64,000 nucleotides of DNA from Lineus longissimus (taxonomy: Eukaryota; Nemertea; Pilidiophora; Heteronemertea; Lineidae). The DNA is taken from positions 7,568,501 to 7,632,500 of the forward strand of contig NC_088315.1 in the NCBI RefSeq assembly GCF_910592395.1. The letters run 5' to 3'. The position numbers were made by a program, and so were the translations under genes. Numbering within the stretch: position 1 is the first letter of the stretch; each line of letters begins with the position of its first letter. Positions 57,460 to 64,000 of this stretch are shown piece by piece. The notes under the pieces were generated by a model. The model had not been told where the DNA came from, made no database searches, and saw nothing but the letters and a program-made list of their open reading frames with translations.

Positions 57460-60400
57460 TCTGATATTTTGAAGAATTACTACCAATTAACCAGCACTGA
57501 TATAAAAATTTCGCTTTAACATCTATCAGATTATGTATCTATCATCAATATCCCTTTAGCAGTGTCTTCTTGGTTCTGACATGTCTACATATCAATTATA
57601 ACAATACATTGTATATCATTTTGGGTCATTTTTGGATGGATGTTCAGGGCAAACACGAGCGACACTAAGATGTTGAAAATTTTGGAACGTAATGATAGAT
57701 ACATAATCTGATTGATGCTAAAGCGAAATATCGATATCAATGCTAATTAACCATTTATTCTTCCAAATATCACGAAATAACAACTTGGACATGCTCTCAA
57801 AATATCAAAAAATTTTGAAAAATATCTTGAGGACGCGGAAGACAATGTCGGTCTGAGTACTGAACCAAGATTTGGGGTGAAAATATCAATGTCTAGTTGA
57901 TTGAGAGGGAATATCGTTTTCGTGATATTTTGAAGAATTACTGCCAAACCAGCATTGATATAAAAATTTCGCTTTAACATCTATCAGATTATGTATCTAT
58001 CATCAATATCCCGCATTTTCAGCGTTATATCTCGCACAGTTTGCGGATGCAGACGACTTTAAAAATACCTTGTACCCAGGTCTTACAGGCTTTCAGTCCT
58101 ATACATTCATGCTCATGGATGGTCATAAAGGCCCTGGATCCAAGGCCCCTTTTTGAGTTTGATGGCAAAATTTTGCAAAAATTTACCAAATAGTTGAAAA
58201 ACCATGAAGCGGTTGGAATTTTGAGCTGATTTTTGCATGCAGCATCTGTACGCCATCAACAACTACACTGGCAGTGTTTTATTGGTTCTGACATGTCTAG
58301 ATATCAATTATAACAATGCATTGTATATCATTTTGGGTCATTTTTGGATGGATGTTCAGGGCAAACACGAGCGACACTAAGATGGTGAAAATTTTGGAAC
58401 GTAATAATAGATACATAATCTGATTGATGCTAAAGCGAAATATCGATATCAATGCTAATTAACCATTTATTCTTCCAAATATCACGAAATGACAATTTGG
58501 ACATGCTCTCAAAATATCAAAAAAATTTGAAAAATGTCTCGATGACATGGAAGATAATGTCAGTCTGAGTACTGAACCAAGATTTGGGGTGAAAATATAA
58601 AAGTCTAGTTGATTGAGAGGGAATATCGTTTTCGTGATATTTTGAAGAATTACTGCCAAACCAGCATTGATATAAAAATTTCGCTTTAACATCTATCAGA
58701 TTATGTATCTATCATCAATATCTCGCATTTTTAGCGTTATATCACGCACAGTTTGCGGATGCAGACCACTTTAAAAATACCTTGTACCCAGGTCTTACAG
58801 GCTTTTCAGTCCTATACATTCATGCTCATGGATGGTCATATAGACCCTGGATCCAAGGCCCCTTTTTGAGTTTGATGGCAGAATTTTGCAAAAATTTACC
58901 AAATATTTGAAAAACCATGAAGCGGTTGGAATTTTGAGCTGATTTTTGCATGCAGCATCTGTACGACATCAACAACTACACTGGCAGTGTTTTATTGGTT
59001 CTGACATGTCTAGATATCAATTATAACAATACATTGTATATAATTATGGGTCATTTTTGAATGGATGTTCAGGGCAAACACGAGCGACACTAAAATGCTG
59101 AACATTTTGGAACGTAATGATAGATACATAATCTGATTGATGCTAAAGCGAAATATCGATATCAATGCTAATTAACCATTTATTCTTCCAAATATCACGA
59201 AATGACAACTTGGACACGTTCTCAAAATATCTAAAGTTTTTGAAAAAATTTCTTGACGACATGGAAGACAATGTCAGTCTGAGTACTGAACCAAGATTTG
59301 GGGTGAAAATATCAAAGTCTAGTTGATTGAGAGGGAATATCGTTTTCGTGATATTATGAAGAATTACTGCCAAACCAGCATTGATATAAAAATTTCGCTT
59401 TAACATCTATCAGATTATGTATCTGTCATCAATATCTCGCATTTTCAGCGTTATATCACGCACAGTTTGCGGATGCACACCACTTTAAAAATACCTTGTA
59501 CCCAGGTCTTACAGGCTTTCCAGTCCTATACATTCATGCTCATGGATGGGCATATAGGCCCTGGATCCAAGGCCCCTTTTTGAGTTTGATGGCAGAATTT
59601 TGCAAAAATTTACCTAATATTTGAAAAACCATGAAGCGGTTGGAATTTTGAGTTGATTTTTGCATGCAGCATCTGTACGACATCAACAACTACACTGGCA
59701 GTGTTTTATTGGTTCTGACATGTCTAGATATCAGTTATAACAATACATTGTATATAATTATGGGTCATTTTTGGATGGATGTTCAGGGCAAACACGAGCG
59801 ACACTAAAATGCTGAACATTTTGGAACGTAATAATAGATACATAATCTGATTGATGCTAAAGCGAAATATCGATATCAATGCTAATTAACCATTTATTCT
59901 TCCAAATATCACGAAATGACAACTTGGACACGTTCTCAAAATATCTAAATTTTTTGAAAAAATTTCTTGACGACATGGAAGACAATGTCAGTCTGAGTAC
60001 TGAACCAAGATTTGGGGTGAAAATATCAAAGTCTAGTTGATTGAGAGGGAATATCGTTTTCGTGATATTTTGAAGAATTACTGCCAAACCAGCATTGATA
60101 TAAAAATTTCGCTTTAACATCTATCAGATTATGTATCTATCATCAATATCTCGCATTTTCAGCGTTATATCACGCACAGTTTGCGGATGCAGACGACTTT
60201 AAAAATACCTTGTACCCAGGTCTTACAGGCTTTCAGTCCTATACATTCATGCTCATGGATGGTCATAAAGGCCCTGGATCCAAGGCCCCTTTTTGAGTTT
60301 GATGGCAAAATTTTGCAAAAATTTACCAAATAGTTGAAAAACCATGAAGCGGTTGGAATTTTGAGCTGATTTTTGCATGCAGCATCTGTACGCCATCAAC

Positions 60401-63400
60401 AACTACACTGGCAGTGTTTTATTGGTTCTGACATGTCTAGATATCAATTATAACAATGCATTGTATATCATTTTGGGTCATTTTTGGATGGATGTTCAGG
60501 GCAAACACGAGCGACACTAAGATGCTGAAAATTTTGGAACGTAATAATAGATACATAATCTGATTGATGCTAAAGCGAAATATCGATATCGATGCTAATT
60601 AACCATTTATTCTTCCAAATATCACGAAATGACAATTTGGACATGCTCTCAAAATATCAAAAAATTTTGAAAAATGTCTCGATGACATGGAAGATAATGT
60701 CAGTCTGAGTACTGAACCAAGATTTGGGGTGAAAATATCAAAGTCTAGTTGATTGAGAGGGAATATCGTTTTCGTGATATTTTGAAGAATTACTGCCAAA
60801 CCAGCATTGATATAAAAATTTCGCTTTAACATCTATCAGATTATGTATCTGTCATCAATATCTCGCATTTTCAGCGTTATATCACGCACAGTTTGCGGAT
60901 GCAGACCACTTTAAAAATACCTTGTACCCAGGTCTTACAGGCTTTTCAGTCCTATACATTCATGCTCATGGATGGTCATATAGACCCTGGATCCAAGGCC
61001 CCTTTTTGAGTTTGATGGCAGAATTTTGCAAAAATTTACCAAATATTTGAAAAACCATGAAGCGGTTGGAATTTTGAGCTGATTTTTGCATGCAGCATCT
61101 GTACGACATCAACAACTACACTGGCAGTGTTTTATTGGTTCTGACATGTCTAGATATCAATTATAACAATACATTGTATATAATTATGGGTCATTTTTGG
61201 ATGGATGTTCAGGGCAAACACGAGCGACACTAAAATGCTGAACATTTTGGAACGTAATGATAGATACATAATCTGATTGATGCTAAAGCGAAATATCGAT
61301 ATCAATGCTAATTAACCATTTATTCTTCCAAATATCACGAAATGACAACTTGGACACGTTCTCAAAATATCTAAAGTTTTTGAAAAAGTTTCTTGACGAC
61401 ATGGAAGACAATGTCAGTCTGAGTACTGAACCAAGATTTGGGGTGAAAATATCAAAGTCTAGTTGATTGAGAGGGAATATCGTTTTCGTGATATTATGAA
61501 GAATTACTGCCAAACCAGCATTGATATAAAAATTTCGCTTTAACATCTATCAGATTATGTATCTGTCATCAATATCTCGCATTTTCAGCGTTATATCACG
61601 CACAGTTTGCGGATGCACACCACTTTAAAAATACCTTGTACCCAGGTCTTACAGGCTTTCCAGTCCTATACATTCATGCTCATGGATGGGCATATAGGCC
61701 CTGGATCCAAGGCCCCTTTTTGAGTTTGATGGCAGAATTTTGCAAAAATTTACCTAATATTTGAAAAACCATGAAGCGGTTGGAATTTTGAGTTGATTTT
61801 TGCATGCAGCATCTGTACGACATCAACAACTACACTGGCAGTGTTTTATTGGTTCTGACATGTCTACATATCAATTATAACAATACATTGTATATAATTA
61901 TGGGTCATTTTTGGATGGATGTTCAGGGCAAACACGAGCGACACTAAAATGCTGAACATTTTGGAACGTAATGATAGATACATAATCTGATTGATGCTAA
62001 AGCAAAATATCGATATCAATGCTAATTAACCATTTATTCTTCCAAATATCACGAAATGACAACTTGGACACGTTCTCAAAATATCTAAAGTTTTTGAAAA
62101 AGTTTCTTGACGACATGGAAGACAATGTCAGTCTGAGTACTGAACCAAGATTTGGGGTGAAAATATCAAAGTCTAGTTGATTGAGAGGGAATATCGTTTT
62201 CGTGATATTATGAAGAATTACTGCCAAACCAGCATTGATATAAAAATTTCGCTTTAACATCTATCAGATTATGTATCTGTCATCAATATCTCGCATTTTC
62301 AGCGTTATATCACGCACAGTTTGCGGATGCACACCACTTTAAAAATACCTTGTACCCAGGTCTTACAGGCTTTCCAGTCCTATACATTCATGCTCATGGA
62401 TGGGCATATAGGCCCTGGATCCAAGGCCCCTTTTTGAGTTTGATGGCAGAATTTTGCAAAAATTTACCTAATATTTGAAAAACCATGAAGCGGTTGGAAT
62501 TTTGAGTTGATTTTTGCATGCAGCATCTGTACGACATCAACAACTACACTGGCAGTGTTTTATTGGTTCTGACATGTCTAGATATCAGTTATAACAATAC
62601 ATTGTATATAATTATGGGTCATTTTTGGATGGATGTTCAGGGCAAACACGAGCGACACTAAAATGCTGAACATTTTGGAACGTAATGATAGATACATAAT
62701 CTGATTGATGCTAAAGCGAAATATCGATATCAATGCTAATTAACCATTTATTCTTCCAAATATCACGAAATGACAACTTGGACACGTTCTCAAAATATCT
62801 AAATTTTTTGAAAAAATTTCTTGACGACATGGAAGACAATGTCAGTCTGAGTACTGAACCAAGATTTGGGGTGAAAATATCAAAGTCTAGTTGATTGAGA
62901 GGGAATATCGTTTTCGTGATATTTTGAAGAATTACTGCCAAACCAGCATTGATATAAAAATTTCGCTTTAACATCTATCAGATTATGTATCTATCATCAA
63001 TATCTCGCATTTTCAGCGTTATATCACGCACAGTTTGCGGATGCAGACGACTTTAAAAATACCTTGTACCCAGGTCTTACAGGCTTTCAGTCCTATACAT
63101 TCATGCTCATGGATGGTCATAAAGGCCCTGGATCCAAGGCCCCTTTTTGAGTTTGATGGCAAAATTTTGCAAAAATTTACCAAATAGTTGAAAAACCATG
63201 AAGCGGTTGGAATTTTGAGCTGATTTTTGCATGCAGCATCTGTACGCCATCAACAACTACACTGGCAGTGTTTTATTGGTTCTGACATGTCTAGATATCA
63301 ATTATAACAATACATTGTATATAATTATGGGTCATTTTTGGATGGATGTTCAGGGCAAACACGAGCGACACTAAAATGCTGAACATTTTGGAACGTAATG

Positions 63401-64000
63401 ATAGATACATAATCTGATTGATGCTAAAGCGAAATATCGATATCAATGCTAATTAACCATTTATTCTTCCAAATATCACGAAATGACAACTTGGACACGT
63501 TCTCAAAATATCTAAAGTTTTTGAAAAAGTTTCTTGACGACATGGAAGACAATGTCAGTCTGAGTACTGAACCAAGATTTGGGGTGAAAATATCAAAGTC
63601 TAGTTGATTGAGAGGGAATATCGTTTTCGTGATATTATGAAGAATTACTGCCAAACCAGCATTGATATAAAAATTTCGCTTTAACATCTATCAGATTATG
63701 TATCTGTCATCAATATCTCGCATTTTCAGCGTTATATCACGCACAGTTTGCGGATGCACACCACTTTAAAAATACCTTGTACCCAGGTCTTACAGGCTTT
63801 CCAGTCCTATACATTCATGCTCATGGATGGGCATATAGGCCCTGGATCCAAGGCCCCTTTTTGAGTTTGATGGCAGAATTTTGCAAAAATTTACCTAATA
63901 TTTGAAAAACCATGAAGCGGTTGGAATTTTGAGTTGATTTTTGCATGCAGCATCTGTACGACATCAACAACTACACTGGCAGTGTTTTATTGGTTCTGAC
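57460..64000. repeat. satellite array, monomer about 714 bp, running off the right edge
   Basis: Equivalent positions recur at 57522, 57980, 58692, 59406, 60120, 60832, 61546, 62260, 62974 and 63687. Spacing is 712-714 bp, except that the first unit has lost about 256 bp. Each monomer contains GATACATAATCTGATTGATGC and its near-inverse GCTTTAACATCTATCAGATTATG, forming an inverted repeat of about 300 bp (for example 57697-57998), and a minus-strand frame of 77-87 codons that begins MLKRNFYINAGL in every copy. Monomers fall into types A, B and C ordered A-B-C-A-B-B-C-B, a higher-order period of about 2.14 kb. Confidence 0.96.
57697..57998. repeat. inverted repeat within a satellite monomer (example copy)
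   Basis: The left arm starts AGATACATAATCTGATTGATG and the right arm ends CATCTATCAGATTATGTATCT. The arms pair over about 80 bases with divergence (shared inner words include ATCAATGC/GCATTGAT and AATATCACGAAA/TTTCGTGATATT). The same structure is in every full copy. It looks like a foldback or MITE captured into the satellite unit (inference). Confidence 0.75.

Noticed and set aside
57460-64000. CRISPR-like array
   Set aside because: Units are about 714 bp and identical throughout, with no short repeat/unique spacer alternation, and the DNA is eukaryotic.

Overview
This is eukaryotic DNA, most likely from an aquatic invertebrate animal: spliced genes with GT/AG introns of about 0.3-2.2 kb, microsatellites, tRNA-derived SINE-like repeats, LINE tails, a large satellite array and a complete Maverick/Polinton. 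The species cannot be fixed from sequence alone.

Layout. (1) 1-376: host flank. (2) 377-20008: a 19.6-kb Polinton (self-synthesising, virus-like DNA transposon) with terminal inverted repeats of about 171 bp, AGT...ACT ends and a perfect 6-bp target duplication GCTCTG. On the minus strand it carries a PC4-like protein, a small orphan, the adenovirus-type maturation protease, major capsid protein, a pX/pVI-like core peptide, minor capsid protein, a two-helix membrane protein, a chromodomain integrase (broken by a 467-bp MITE), two further Polinton-typical structural proteins, the packaging ATPase and a protein-primed DNA polymerase B. To the right of the polymerase lies an accessory block with no recognisable homologues: a four-exon spliced gene of about 596 codons, a 220-aa orphan and, on the opposite strand, a 116-aa cysteine-rich protein. 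The TIRs are packed with AGGTCA half-sites, mostly spaced by 2 bp.

(3) 20009-40730: plus-strand host gene for a BRSK/SAD kinase. Nineteen exons run from kinase subdomain III to the stop. The glycine-loop exon is not found, so it probably lies left of the window, which would put the Polinton antisense inside a BRSK intron. The introns hold a decayed copy of a BRSK exon, LINE fragments, SINE-like repeats and a short hairpin. (4) 40731-57459: sparse. There are possible exons of an unassigned gene (41190-44348), a GGTACC-rich degenerate repeat, a 120-bp minisatellite and one minus-strand intronless coiled-coil ORF (53283-54035). (5) 57460-64000: a satellite of about 714-bp monomers, each with a 300-bp inverted repeat and a conserved 77-87 codon frame, organised as A-B-C trimers of about 2.14 kb, running off the window edge.

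How it fits together. The Polinton genes form a virion module (capsid proteins, protease, ATPase, core peptides) plus replication and integration genes. Integration is probably dead in this copy because of the MITE, although the other core frames are open. The spliced accessory block and the half-site-rich termini are the least explained parts and the best candidates for undescribed biology.
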